Shown: positions 8,271 through 16,461, counted from the first letter of the stretch. The stretch: 21,985 nt of DNA from CAYTLQ01 sp964438715 (GCA_964438715.1 CAYTLQ010000079.1:1-21985); one strand, 5' to 3'. Numbers and translations are program-made. Notes: generated by a model from the sequence alone, not told the origin.

Positions 8271-8295
8271 ATATTTTTTATTTAACAATATTCAG
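8267..8295. terminator. Inverted repeat spanning both stop codons of convergent genes
   Basis: CTGAATATT (8267-8275) and AATATTCAG (8287-8295) form a perfect 9-bp inverted repeat around an AT-rich 11-base loop. It includes the TGA of the symporter and the TGA of the minus-strand phosphoesterase. The stem is weak and lacks a good U-tract, so a terminator role is only possible. Confidence 0.3.
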
Positions 8296-9233
8296 AAATT
8301 TACTGTAGCCTTTAAGGGAAGTTCCGCTGTCACTGCGTTAGATTTTGGTGTAAATGCCGAATGAATTACTCTTCCTAGGGTTGATTCAATACTATGTATT
8401 TCTGTCTTTAAACCTGTTGGTAAAAACTCAATAATATTGGCATGTATGCCGCCCTTAATACTCGCTCCGGAATTGAGGAAGGGGATATTGTTAATCCGAT
8501 ATTCATGATTTTGATGAACATGACCGTGAAGAACTACATTAACTTTATGATTAAGTAATAATGAGTGAATCCGCTTTTTACCGCGCAGTTTCATTGTTTG
8601 TTTTTCAATATTATGCCAAAGACCGGAGAGCGCATTTGATTTCAGCGAGGCAATCTTATTGAAATGGTGGTGAATCAGTAGTACTGCATTTTCCGCAAAT
8701 CGTCTGAACCGAAGAAAAATATCCTGTAATTCATTAAACTGTTCATCTTCAATAAATCCGTTAGAAGCAAACGGATTGCGCATTTTAGAATATGTATCTA
8801 TCGAGTTTGCACCGGTAATAAGTGTGTCATTGATAATTTTTGCGTAAGGAAAAATGTTTTTGCTTCGATACACTGTATGTTCAAAGGTTTCACTGAAGTA
8901 TTCGTAAAACTTACGAACTTTCTGTGTATAATTTGTTTTTTTGCAACGCTGTGGAAAAGTAAAAATATCTTCAGCGGTGACCAATCCTCCAAAAATATCG
9001 TGGTTACCAATAACTATTGACAGACGATCACTATTCAGGAGATTTAATTTCTTAAAGATATCTCTTAATGTTTCAAAATCTCTTTCATCGGCGTTTTCCG
9101 TTAGATCTCCGGTAATAACTATATGATCCGGATTGAGAAGGAGACAGTAATGCAATACATCAAGGATAGCTGACTGATTTGAGTCGGCAAAGTATGAGCA
9201 GAGATGAAAATCAGATAGATGTGCAATTTTCAT
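8292..9233 (-). CDS. Calcineurin-like metallophosphoesterase
   Basis: A 313-residue cytoplasmic metallophosphoesterase with the full set of dimetal motifs: DxH (Asp8, His10), GDLTE (42-46, Asp43), GNHD (76-79), an HHH triplet (188-190) and HGHVH (236-240). The order and spacing resemble class III cyclic-nucleotide phosphodiesterases of the CpdA type and related membrane-lipid phosphoesterases. The sequence does not separate cAMP, UDP-sugar or phospholipid headgroup substrates. No signal peptide or membrane helix is seen. It lies 115 bases downstream of the OlsF-like gene on the same strand, so it could be the last gene of that operon or have its own promoter. The start is ATG 9233 with little Shine-Dalgarno. 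A role in phospholipid or aminolipid metabolism would fit the neighbour but is inference. Confidence 0.88.
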   Translation of the reverse strand: MKIAHLSDFHLCSYFADSNQSAILDVLHYCLLLNPDHIVITGDLTENADERDFETLRDIFKKLNLLNSDRLSIVIGNHDIFGGLVTAEDIFTFPQRCKKTNYTQKVRKFYEYFSETFEHTVYRSKNIFPYAKIINDTLITGANSIDTYSKMRNPFASNGFIEDEQFNELQDIFLRFRRFAENAVLLIHHHFNKIASLKSNALSGLWHNIEKQTMKLRGKKRIHSLLLNHKVNVVLHGHVHQNHEYRINNIPFLNSGASIKGGIHANIIEFLPTGLKTEIHSIESTLGRVIHSAFTPKSNAVTAELPLKATVNF

Positions 9234-9348
9234 AGAAACTTCAATAATGTTACTGCGAATTTTACAATTGCAGTATTATGTCAGGGTAAAATAAATAATA
9301 AGAAATTATTAAATTTTTTTCTGCTCTCAGGAAGAAACACTGTAATAA

Positions 9349-11118
9349 TTACAATTGATTGTTTGTTACCTGCGAATGCTGTTCCTGAGGAGCAGAGAGA
9401 TGAGGATAAATGTATCGCTCTTTTTTGCTCAGCTTTAACTTATCCGTATCAACTATTATCAGTCCGTCGATGCAATCCTGAAAATCTTTATCTATGCCGA
9501 AATCAAGAAATTTTACGCCGCCATCATCACATAAATCGGTATATTGTTTATAAAGAGTTGGCACGGAATAACCATAGTTCTTTAAATGATTTTTTAATCT
9601 CTTAAAGTCAGCTTTAAAATCCGGTCCCTCGAAGATCTCCTCAAGTTCAATTTTTCGTTTTGGTGAAATCTGGTAGCGGCAATTTGCTTGTGTTTCAGAG
9701 ATCGTTCCAAACCATTTCCAGTAAAAGTAAATAATCAGACTTTTCGCATCATCGGAGTATGCGTTACTAATGCTCACCGGTCCGAAAAGAAATTTTACAT
9801 CAGGATGAAATGCCAAAAAAGCACCTATTCCCTGCCACAAATAATCAAGAGCAGAGGTTTTCCAGTATTTCGATTGAACAAAACTCCTTCCTAATTCTAT
9901 TGCATGAGGAATTATTTCTTTAATATCATTTCCGTAAGTAAACAGTGTCGAGGTGTATAAATCGTCATACTTAGAATTCTCAGATAACTGCTTACCTATG
10001 CCAATTCTATAAGAGCCAACTATTTCCAGCTCTTTATCATCCCATAATACCAGATGCTTATAAAGATTATCAAATCTGTCAAGGTCGAGTTTGTTTCCTG
10101 TGCCTTCTCCGACTTTTCGAAAAGTTAATTCCCGTAATCGCGCAATTTCTGTAAGTACATCGGGAGCTACTGCTGAATCGGTAAGGAAGATCTGTTTCCC
10201 GTCGTTAGTTGTACCCAATAAAACAGAGGACTTTAATTGAGATTTAAGTATTTTTCTTTCAACCGGATGAATAACATTCTTCTCTGTCTGAAAGATACCT
10301 TCTTTATTTTTGGCGAGTGCATAGACATGTTTTTTTAATTGTTTTGCTAATACATTAGGCTTAAAAGTCTTGGTTGAAAACGCTTTTGGGTTTATGTAGT
10401 CGCCAACTTTGATTGAGATGATTTGGTTCTTTTTGTTAAACAACTCATGAGAGAGAAGAAAGGTAGATGCTTTTTTGTAAATTGCCGACAAGAGATAAAA
10501 AAACAGAGAGTTCCGTCCCTTAATATGTATAGGAAGTACAGGAGCGTTATACTTTTCTGCGAAAAAAACTGCTCCTTTATTCCATTTGCCGTCTGAAATT
10601 CCATTAATTCCCAGACGAGAAACTTCACCTGCCGGAAATATTATTACAGCCTCCTCATTCGTTAATGCCTCGCCAATTAAGCGAAGATTCTCTTTTAATG
10701 CTTTGCCACTAACCAGATCGAGAGGCAGAAATAAATTAGACATATTTTCAATATTCAGAAGCACATCATTGACTACAATCTTTACATCGTGTCGTATTTC
10801 GGAGATAAGCTTTAAAAGTACTATGCCATCCAAACCTCCCAGAGGATGATTACTTACAATAATTAGCCGACCTTCACTTGGAATTTTTAATCGATCTTTA
10901 CCGGAAATACTAAAAGAAAAATCAATATACTCCAGGACTTCACTGGCGAACGCAATTCCTTTTTTGTTATTATGCCGTACAATAAACTCATTAATTTCTT
11001 TTTGATGTATTATCCTCTCGATGGTTGAGAGAACAATATTCCTTACAAATGCGGGAAAGGAGGAAAGAAAATCCGGCGACCTTTCAAGAATGATATTCCG
11101 AATGTTAATGGTTTGCAT
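9349..11118 (-). CDS. Two-domain acyltransferase, OlsF-like aminolipid (ornithine/glycine lipid) synthase
   Basis: A 589-residue fusion. About residues 1-270 form a PlsC-like O-acyltransferase domain with the motif NHPLGGLD (90-97; His91, Asp97, i.e. HX5D rather than the usual HX4D), and FPAGEVSR (161-168) as the acceptor-binding motif. About 295-560 form an OlsB-like GNAT N-acyltransferase domain, with ARLRELTFRKVGEGTG (326-341) and the following Asp-rich segment typical of hemolysin-type GNATs. This order matches OlsF of Serratia and Flavobacterium, where the C-terminal domain N-acylates ornithine with a 3-hydroxy fatty acid and the N-terminal domain adds the second acyl chain. Glycine lipids, as made by GlsB/GlsA in Bacteroides, are an alternative product. 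The gene starts 12 bases after a di-iron hydroxylase gene, which could modify the lipid. The product is expected at the inner face of the cytoplasmic membrane. Confidence 0.82.
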   Translation of the reverse strand: MQTINIRNIILERSPDFLSSFPAFVRNIVLSTIERIIHQKEINEFIVRHNNKKGIAFASEVLEYIDFSFSISGKDRLKIPSEGRLIIVSNHPLGGLDGIVLLKLISEIRHDVKIVVNDVLLNIENMSNLFLPLDLVSGKALKENLRLIGEALTNEEAVIIFPAGEVSRLGINGISDGKWNKGAVFFAEKYNAPVLPIHIKGRNSLFFYLLSAIYKKASTFLLSHELFNKKNQIISIKVGDYINPKAFSTKTFKPNVLAKQLKKHVYALAKNKEGIFQTEKNVIHPVERKILKSQLKSSVLLGTTNDGKQIFLTDSAVAPDVLTEIARLRELTFRKVGEGTGNKLDLDRFDNLYKHLVLWDDKELEIVGSYRIGIGKQLSENSKYDDLYTSTLFTYGNDIKEIIPHAIELGRSFVQSKYWKTSALDYLWQGIGAFLAFHPDVKFLFGPVSISNAYSDDAKSLIIYFYWKWFGTISETQANCRYQISPKRKIELEEIFEGPDFKADFKRLKNHLKNYGYSVPTLYKQYTDLCDDGGVKFLDFGIDKDFQDCIDGLIIVDTDKLKLSKKERYIYPHLSAPQEQHSQVTNNQL

Positions 11119-11130
11119 AGTTTTTCCATT

Positions 11131-11910
11131 TCAGTCATTAAATTTTCTAAATGCAATTAATTGCTGGCGGATGTAGTTTTTAGGAAAGTTAATATTCGAA
11201 ATACCAAAAAACTTTGGCTTCTCTCTACCCGGGAAATATGCAGTTCCAAAAAGCCAGTCCCATACAGCAAGTTTTGTGCTGAAGTTTTTATTATATGCCT
11301 CCGGATGATTATCAGCATGATGCCAACGATGCATTTCGGGACCATTAATAAAGTACTGTAACCAACCGGAATTGACATTGATATTTGCATGGATATACAT
11401 TCCCCAAACAGCGGAGATAGCACCTTTATAAATGGCAACTTCGGGGGGAGAACCTAATAGAACTATGGGTGCAAATTCTATTGTCTGATTAATAAGAATT
11501 TCCAAAACATGAGATCGTGAACCGGACAGCCAGTCCACATCTTTTGTGCTATGGTGTGCCTCGTGCATTCTCCAAAATATTTTCGAATTATGCTGATAGC
11601 GATGAAACCAATAAATATAGAAATCGTGTGTAACAACAAAAAATGCCACCTGTACCCATACAGGCCAGTGCGTAAGCAATTGTAGCCGTGAAAGTCCTGT
11701 TGTATTATCAATTATCTCAATAATGTATGAGATAATTATGCCAAGGAAAAAACTCTGTAGTAAAGTGTAGAGGAAAAAGTCGTTGAAAAATCCTTCCCGA
11801 AAGAAACTTTGATTCTTTGTATAGGGAATCACCCTTTCGAGAATGATGAGAATAAGAGCAGCAGCAACTACGAATACAGAGAATAAAATTCTTAGTTCAT
11901 CAACTGACAT
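11131..11910 (-). CDS. Membrane di-iron hydroxylase, sterol desaturase/fatty acid hydroxylase superfamily
   Basis: A 259-residue integral membrane protein with the histidine clusters of the non-haem di-iron hydroxylase superfamily: HDFYIYWFHR (95-104), HEAHHS (116-121), a lone His in SRSH (134) and in YIHANI (174), and HRWHHADNH (194-202). Hydrophobic segments lie at about 8-28, 45-66, 83-100 and 144-180. The family uses O2 to hydroxylate acyl chains or lipid headgroups. Its place between the NeuB-like gene (2-bp gap) and the OlsF-like gene (12-bp gap) suggests an aminolipid substrate, as for OlsE, a member of the same superfamily that hydroxylates ornithine lipid in Rhizobium. A fatty acid or other lipid substrate is equally allowed by the sequence. 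O2 dependence is notable beside [FeFe]-hydrogenase maturation, which suits a facultative lifestyle. Confidence 0.87.
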   Translation of the reverse strand: MSVDELRILFSVFVVAAALILIILERVIPYTKNQSFFREGFFNDFFLYTLLQSFFLGIIISYIIEIIDNTTGLSRLQLLTHWPVWVQVAFFVVTHDFYIYWFHRYQHNSKIFWRMHEAHHSTKDVDWLSGSRSHVLEILINQTIEFAPIVLLGSPPEVAIYKGAISAVWGMYIHANINVNSGWLQYFINGPEMHRWHHADNHPEAYNKNFSTKLAVWDWLFGTAYFPGREKPKFFGISNINFPKNYIRQQLIAFRKFND

Positions 11911-11912
11911 TA

Positions 11913-12818
11913 TTATGCCACTGAATACTCGTTAAGGGGAGATTGCACCCTGCGAAGTTTTTTTCTTGAACTAATCTCACTTTCATAAACACGCTTGACA
12001 CCATCACCCAATGATTTTTCTATATCACGGATATTTGAAACCAATTTCATAAGACCAACAATTTCTACGCTTGCCGCCTGATCGGTACCCCACATAGCTC
12101 TGTCGAGTGTTATATGTCTTTCGACAAATGAAGCGCCAAGAGCAATTGCAGCCCAGGTAGGGGAAAGCCCGGTTTCATGTCCGGAGTATCCAATAGGAAC
12201 GGTTTCGTACTTTGACCGAAGTGTAGTAATTACTCTCAAATTCAACTCCTCGAGCTTACATGGGTAAGCGGATGTGGTGTGTGCAAGCAGCAAGTTATCG
12301 GTACCTAATGATTCAACTGCCCACTCAACCTCTTCCATAGATGACATTCCGGTAGAACAAATAATTGGCTTATTTAGGCTTTTGTGCTTTTGCAAAAGGT
12401 TTAAATCGGTCAAAGAAGCCGATGCAATTTTATAAACATTAGGGTCAAATTGCTCGATAAAATCAACAGCTTCCTCATCCCAACAGGAGGCAAACCAGTT
12501 AATTTTTTTCTGATTACAGAATTCGACTAGCTCAGCAAACTGTTCTTTGGAAAATTCCATTTTGTGTCGATATTCAATGTAAGAGATTCTTCCCCAAGGG
12601 GTATCTCTTTCAATTTCCCATTGGTCACGCGGTACACAAAGTTCGGGTGTTCTTTTTTGAAACTTAACTGCGTCACAACCGGCAAATGCAGCGCCCTCAA
12701 TCATTTTTTTTGCAATTTCAACCGAACCGTTATGATTAATACCGATTTCAGCGATAATATACACGGGCTGGTTATCACCAATTAATCTATTCCCGATTTT
12801 TCTTATTCTTTCTACCAT
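11913..12818 (-). CDS. NeuB-family PEP-condensing (nonulosonic acid-type) synthase lacking a SAF domain
   Basis: A 301-residue TIM-barrel synthase of the NeuB family, which condenses phosphoenolpyruvate with an aldose or aldose phosphate to give an alpha-keto acid sugar. Motifs are AEIGINHNG (23-31), KFQKR (52-56), YKIASAS (129-135), STGM (155-158), GYSGHE (210-215) and ERHITLDR (233-240). His214 and His235 correspond to the Mn2+ ligands of meningococcal NeuB. After KKLRRVQ the protein ends within about ten residues. The C-terminal antifreeze-like SAF domain of classical NeuB (about 340-350 residues), which helps bind substrate across the dimer, is absent. The next gene starts two bases after the stop, so this is not a frameshift. 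It is 22 bases after the KdsC-like phosphatase. No NeuC, NeuA, LegB or PseB is present, so the substrate is probably not a standard ManNAc-type sugar. Confidence 0.9.
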   Translation of the reverse strand: MVERIRKIGNRLIGDNQPVYIIAEIGINHNGSVEIAKKMIEGAAFAGCDAVKFQKRTPELCVPRDQWEIERDTPWGRISYIEYRHKMEFSKEQFAELVEFCNQKKINWFASCWDEEAVDFIEQFDPNVYKIASASLTDLNLLQKHKSLNKPIICSTGMSSMEEVEWAVESLGTDNLLLAHTTSAYPCKLEELNLRVITTLRSKYETVPIGYSGHETGLSPTWAAIALGASFVERHITLDRAMWGTDQAASVEIVGLMKLVSNIRDIEKSLGDGVKRVYESEISSRKKLRRVQSPLNEYSVA

Positions 12819-12840
12819 GCAACCTCTATATTTTTATAAA

Positions 12841-13353
12841 TTATTTTGATCGTAATCGTATTATCAATTCTGCAAATTCTCTGAATGCCCCGTAACCGCC
12901 TCTTTCTGTGCAGATATAATCAGCAATTTCTTTTATCATTGGCATTCCATCTGCCGGAGCGGCGGTAAATCCGGCAAGCCGCATAATGCCAATATCGTTG
13001 TAATCATCACCGATGTAGGCAACATTTTCCGGGGAGATATTTTTCTTAGCAAGTATTTCTACAAATAGCTGCTCTTTATTTTTTACTCCGAGATATAATT
13101 CATTAATCTGTAATTTTTCTGCTCTCTTTATTACAGAGCCTGAAGTTTCTCCAGTAATAATTCCGGTTTCGATGTTCAGCACTGTACGCAGTCGTTCTAC
13201 ACCCATTCCATCTCGAATAGAAAAACGCTTCAGCTCTTCACCTTTATCGGAATAATAAACGCCTGTATCTGTTAATACTCCGTCATTATCAGTTAATAAA
13301 AAAGTGATGTTTTGAGCTTTGTTAAACAATTGTTTGAGATTTGGCATAGACAA
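12841..13353 (-). CDS. KdsC-like HAD-family sugar-acid phosphatase
   Basis: A 170-residue HAD phosphatase of the C0 (capless, tetrameric) type found in KdsC and in NeuA C-terminal domains. Motif I is TDNDGVLTD (21-29) with nucleophile Asp22 and acid/base Asp24; here the first position pair is DND rather than the usual DVD. Motif II is ITGET (66-70, Thr67), motif III Lys91 or Lys93, and motif IV GDDYND (115-120). The C-terminal GGYGAFRE (152-159) matches the substrate-loop GG-GA-RE pattern of KdsC. The length is close to KdsC (about 180-190). In this cluster it should remove phosphate from the product of the adjacent NeuB-like synthase, as in Kdo-8-P or KDN/Neu5Ac-9-P dephosphorylation. That would mean the synthase takes a phosphorylated aldose. 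Confidence 0.9.
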   Translation of the reverse strand: MSMPNLKQLFNKAQNITFLLTDNDGVLTDTGVYYSDKGEELKRFSIRDGMGVERLRTVLNIETGIITGETSGSVIKRAEKLQINELYLGVKNKEQLFVEILAKKNISPENVAYIGDDYNDIGIMRLAGFTAAPADGMPMIKEIADYICTERGGYGAFREFAELIIRLRSK

Positions 13354-13366
13354 TCAATGCTAATAA

Positions 13367-14170
13367 TTACCATGCTGTCCAACCTCCATCAACAACCAGA
13401 TTTGCACCGGTCATATAAGAAGAGGCATCACTTGCAAGGAAAATAACCGCTCCACGATAGTCCGTGGGTTTTGCCATCCTACCCAGAGGAGTGCGTTTTG
13501 AGTAATTTTCAATAAAGAAAGAATCCTGATTATTTTCAACTCCACCGGGTGAAAGACTGTTAACTCTTACACCTTTTCCTCCCCAATAGGCAGCGAGAAA
13601 CCGTGTAAATGAAATGATGGCGCCTTTGGTAACAGGATAGGCGGCTGACTTGTAAAATTTTTGATTTCCATTCTCATCGCGATAAAGAGACTGGTCAGGA
13701 GCCACGATACCATAAGTAGAAGCAACATTTATAATACTGCCTTTGCCTTGCTCTGCCATTGCGGTGCCAATGATCTGTGAAGTGAGAAAAACACCTGTTA
13801 TATTGACTTCAATACTTTTATTCCATAATTCAAGGGGATAATTCTCAAATTTAGACAGTTCTGCCGCTGCAAGAGGATTTTCAAACTTATCGTTTATAGC
13901 AGCATTATTAATCAAAACATCAATTTTCCCAAACTCTTCAAGAACTACATTTTTCAGGTTCTGCAAATCATTACTATTAGTAATATTCGCTCCAATGCCA
14001 ATAGATTTTGTGGGAAGTGAGGATGCCAAATCTTTACAGGCTTCGGTATCAAAATCGGTAACAACAACATTTGCACCGACAGAGGCAAGAGCTTCGCAGT
14101 GGTTTCGACCAATAAGTCCCAATGCGCCTGTAACAACCGCAACAGAGTTTTTTAATGAAAACAATTCCAT
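13367..14170 (-). CDS. SDR-family NAD(P)-dependent oxidoreductase
   Basis: A 267-residue classical short-chain dehydrogenase. The cofactor motif is TGALGLIG (14-21), the structural motif NNAA (88-91), and the catalytic residues are Ser151 (NVAST), Tyr178 and Lys182 (YPVTK). Asp39 after the second strand (VVVTDFD) favours NAD(H) over NADP(H). An insertion around 155-175 (YGIVAPDQSLYRDENGNQ) precedes the active Tyr and is seen in SDRs of surface-glycan clusters, such as PtmA-like proteins. C-terminal GG and the ending DGGWTAW are typical. It lies 7 bases after the aminotransferase gene and 13 bases before the phosphatase gene. It probably oxidises or reduces a hydroxyl/keto group on the sugar intermediate, possibly supplying the carbonyl used by the aminotransferase. 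The exact substrate is unknown. Confidence 0.9.
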   Translation of the reverse strand: MELFSLKNSVAVVTGALGLIGRNHCEALASVGANVVVTDFDTEACKDLASSLPTKSIGIGANITNSNDLQNLKNVVLEEFGKIDVLINNAAINDKFENPLAAAELSKFENYPLELWNKSIEVNITGVFLTSQIIGTAMAEQGKGSIINVASTYGIVAPDQSLYRDENGNQKFYKSAAYPVTKGAIISFTRFLAAYWGGKGVRVNSLSPGGVENNQDSFFIENYSKRTPLGRMAKPTDYRGAVIFLASDASSYMTGANLVVDGGWTAW

Positions 14171-14177
14171 TTTCGCT

Positions 14178-15530
14178 TCAGACCACCAAAGATTTTTGTT
14201 TTGGTTTCATATTAAAGTTTGTTGTTTTTCTGAAGACAGGTTCAACCGGTTCACCCTTTAAATAGTGACGCACATTTCCGGATTCAACTGCCTCTTTTAA
14301 TAAGGGAAGTACTTTTTTATAGACAGAAAGTGTGTATTCTATGTCATCTTTAGAATGTGAAAACGAAATGTTATGAAAACCTCCCCACAATATTCCGTGT
14401 TTGATTAGTTCCTGTTGAACCAATGATTTCATTTCTAATGAATTAGCGCCAACGGAAGCACCATCAAAATTCACTATTGTTCTGCAATCAAATCCTGTGC
14501 AATTAATATATTCCATTGAAAGTGATGAGGCAATGTTATTGAATCCATCTTTCAATAATTTCCCCATTTCACGGAGATATAATGGTACATTTTTATTTCT
14601 TAACTCGTTAATTGTAGCCTTTGTTGCCGCAAGAGAGAGAGCCTCCCCTCCAAAAGTTGTATAGAAGAAAACTTCTTTTTCGAGCAGTGACATGACATCT
14701 TTTCTCCCGGTAAGTATGGAGATAGGCATACCATTAGCCACAGCTTTTGAAAAACAAGCAAGATCAGCGTGGACGCCAAAATATTCCTGTGCGCCTCCAA
14801 CAGCAATTCTGAATCCTGTCCACATCTCATCGAATATCAAGAGAACCCCGTGAGCATCACAAACTTCTCTGATTTTGGAAAGAAAATTCTCCTTTGGCGC
14901 CTCAAAGACAAATGGTTCTAAAATAACACAGGCAGTATCATCATCTATTGAATCAATAAGAGACTCAATATCATTGTAATTAAATGTAAAAGAAAGATCT
15001 TTAACTGCTTCGGGAATCCCTTTATTCCGGTCTGTAACAGAAATGTACCAGTCATGCCATCCGTGATATCCACAGCATAGTACTTTTGATTTGCCTGTGT
15101 AAGCCCTTGATAACCTGACAGCGGCAGATGTAACATCAGCACCGGTTTTACTGAACCGAATCGATTCAGCGTTTGGAATAACTTCGTGTAGTAATTCCGC
15201 AACTTCAACCTCAAGCGGATGCATTTGTGAAAAAGTGATGCCATCCTGCAGTTGATCTTTTATTGCATTATCTACCGCTTCATAACAATATCCCAGAGAA
15301 AGAGGGCCAATTGCCATGTTGTAATCAAGGTATTCATTACCATCAACATCCCAAACTCTACTTCCTTTCCCTTTACGGAGATATTTTGGCGCAACTCCTT
15401 TGATATATTGAGAAGGTCCTTTTGCTAAGGTTTGTGTAGCGGATGGTATTAATTGCACCGCTCTTGAATAAAGTGCATCGGAATTTGTTATTACAGGATA
15501 AGTTTCGTTTTCGGTTACTTTATTAGGCAT
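14178..15530 (-). CDS. Class III PLP aminotransferase, glutamate-1-semialdehyde aminomutase-like
   Basis: A 450-residue fold-type I PLP enzyme most like glutamate-1-semialdehyde aminomutase (HemL). The N-terminal part has YLRKGKGSRVWDVDGNEYLDY (50-70 region) and GYHGWHDW (154-161). The PLP-binding Asp234 is in FDEMWTGFR and the Schiff-base Lys262 in FSKAVANGMP, followed by TTFGGEALS (291-299). HemL's SGTEA before the phosphate-binding helix is replaced by KTGADVTSAAVRLSR (128-142), and the gene sits in a glycan cluster, so a haem role is unlikely. A C-terminal tail of about 40 residues extends past the usual end. It probably transfers or moves an amino group on a sugar or sugar-derived aldehyde. 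The gene starts one base after the stop of the transketolase C subunit. Confidence 0.88.
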   Translation of the reverse strand: MPNKVTENETYPVITNSDALYSRAVQLIPSATQTLAKGPSQYIKGVAPKYLRKGKGSRVWDVDGNEYLDYNMAIGPLSLGYCYEAVDNAIKDQLQDGITFSQMHPLEVEVAELLHEVIPNAESIRFSKTGADVTSAAVRLSRAYTGKSKVLCCGYHGWHDWYISVTDRNKGIPEAVKDLSFTFNYNDIESLIDSIDDDTACVILEPFVFEAPKENFLSKIREVCDAHGVLLIFDEMWTGFRIAVGGAQEYFGVHADLACFSKAVANGMPISILTGRKDVMSLLEKEVFFYTTFGGEALSLAATKATINELRNKNVPLYLREMGKLLKDGFNNIASSLSMEYINCTGFDCRTIVNFDGASVGANSLEMKSLVQQELIKHGILWGGFHNISFSHSKDDIEYTLSVYKKVLPLLKEAVESGNVRHYLKGEPVEPVFRKTTNFNMKPKQKSLVV

Positions 15531-15531
15531 A

Positions 15532-16458
15532 CTATAAATAAACTTTTTTTGTTGATATGTTGCGTAATTGATTAATTATTCTTTGGGCAATTGCTATAGG
15601 GTGAAGTTGTTCAAACTCAAGAACATCTTTCAGTAATGCAGGCTTAAACCATTTATTTGAAAATGAAATACTGACAGCCCTGCAGGTAATTTCATTTTTT
15701 AAGAGTGTTTCGGCAATTATTGAGTATAACCCGCCAATTTCAAAATGATCTTCAAGAACCACAACTAACTGCGATTGGGAACAATATTTCAGAATGGTTT
15801 CTTCATCAACCGGCTTAAGGGTTCGCATATTTATGAGGCCGGCTGAAATTTTCTCTGTTTCTAAAATTTCGGTGGCTAAGAGCCCTTGATTGAATAGAGC
15901 TCCATAAGTAAATATTACAACATCCGAACCCTGTTTAATAATTTCGGCTTTACCGATTTCAAAATCGGAAGAATGTTGAATGATAGGTTTAATGTTTGTG
16001 TAGCGAATGTAGTATGGTTGAGGATGAAGTATAACTTTTTCTATTCCGGCGAGTAAATCTTGTTCATCAGCAGGAGCAAATACATTCATTGTAGGAATAC
16101 CTCTCATTAAGGAGATATCCTCAATTGCCTGATGAGTTGGGCCGTTTGCCTCTGAAAGAATGCCGGGAACTCCACCAACTAATTTAACAGGAAGTCCGGG
16201 AATACCGATATCGGTTCTGATGAATTCAAAAGCCCTTAAAGTGAGAAAGGTAGCCAGAGCATGAATAACAGGAATACGACCTTGTTTGGCGAGTCCTGCG
16301 GACATTCCTACCATTGTTTGCTCACTGATTCCGGTGTCAATAAAACGATCATGTAATAAATGAGGCAGATTTCGTATTGCAGCTCTGTTCTCTGCAGTCA
16401 TAATAATAATTCGCTCATCACTTAATGCAAGTGAATGAAGCAGTTCTTCGTAAGTCAT
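15532..16458 (-). CDS. Transketolase, C-terminal subunit
   Basis: A 308-residue protein corresponding to the pyrimidine-binding and C-terminal domains of transketolase, the second half of a split enzyme. Catalytic Glu46 lies in DTGISEQTMVGMSAGLA (41-57), which activates the TPP aminopyrimidine of the partner subunit. HALATFLTLRAFEFIR (66-81) and GPTHQAIEDISLMRGIP (106-122) are further transketolase motifs. The C-terminal domain has VLEDHFEIGGL (234-244). It is separated by three bases from the N-terminal subunit gene. The heterotetramer moves two-carbon ketol units between sugar phosphates. A dedicated copy within a glycan cluster suggests that it elongates or shortens a specific aldose rather than serving central metabolism. 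The 1-deoxyxylulose-5-P synthase family is excluded by the split form and motifs. Confidence 0.92.
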   Translation of the reverse strand: MTYEELLHSLALSDERIIIMTAENRAAIRNLPHLLHDRFIDTGISEQTMVGMSAGLAKQGRIPVIHALATFLTLRAFEFIRTDIGIPGLPVKLVGGVPGILSEANGPTHQAIEDISLMRGIPTMNVFAPADEQDLLAGIEKVILHPQPYYIRYTNIKPIIQHSSDFEIGKAEIIKQGSDVVIFTYGALFNQGLLATEILETEKISAGLINMRTLKPVDEETILKYCSQSQLVVVLEDHFEIGGLYSIIAETLLKNEITCRAVSISFSNKWFKPALLKDVLEFEQLHPIAIAQRIINQLRNISTKKVYL

Positions 16459-16461
16459 TCG

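Noticed and set aside
9296..9311. TAATAA-GAAA-TTATTA hairpin followed by T-run between the phosphoesterase and OlsF-like genes
   Set aside because: The stem is all A/T and the T-run follows on the plus strand, whereas both flanking genes are on the minus strand; not a credible terminator for them.
9219..9605. Plus-strand open frame of 128 codons
   Set aside because: It is antisense to the phosphoesterase start, the intergenic gap and the OlsF-like 3' end, has atypical composition and no recognisable motif or ribosome-binding site.
11913..11950. Possible frameshift truncating the NeuB-like gene before a SAF domain
   Set aside because: The next gene starts two bases after the stop and is intact, leaving no room for a lost SAF coding segment.
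14178..15530. Haem biosynthesis gene hemL
   Set aside because: HemL motifs such as SGTEA are not present and the gene is embedded in a glycan cassette; called aminotransferase instead.
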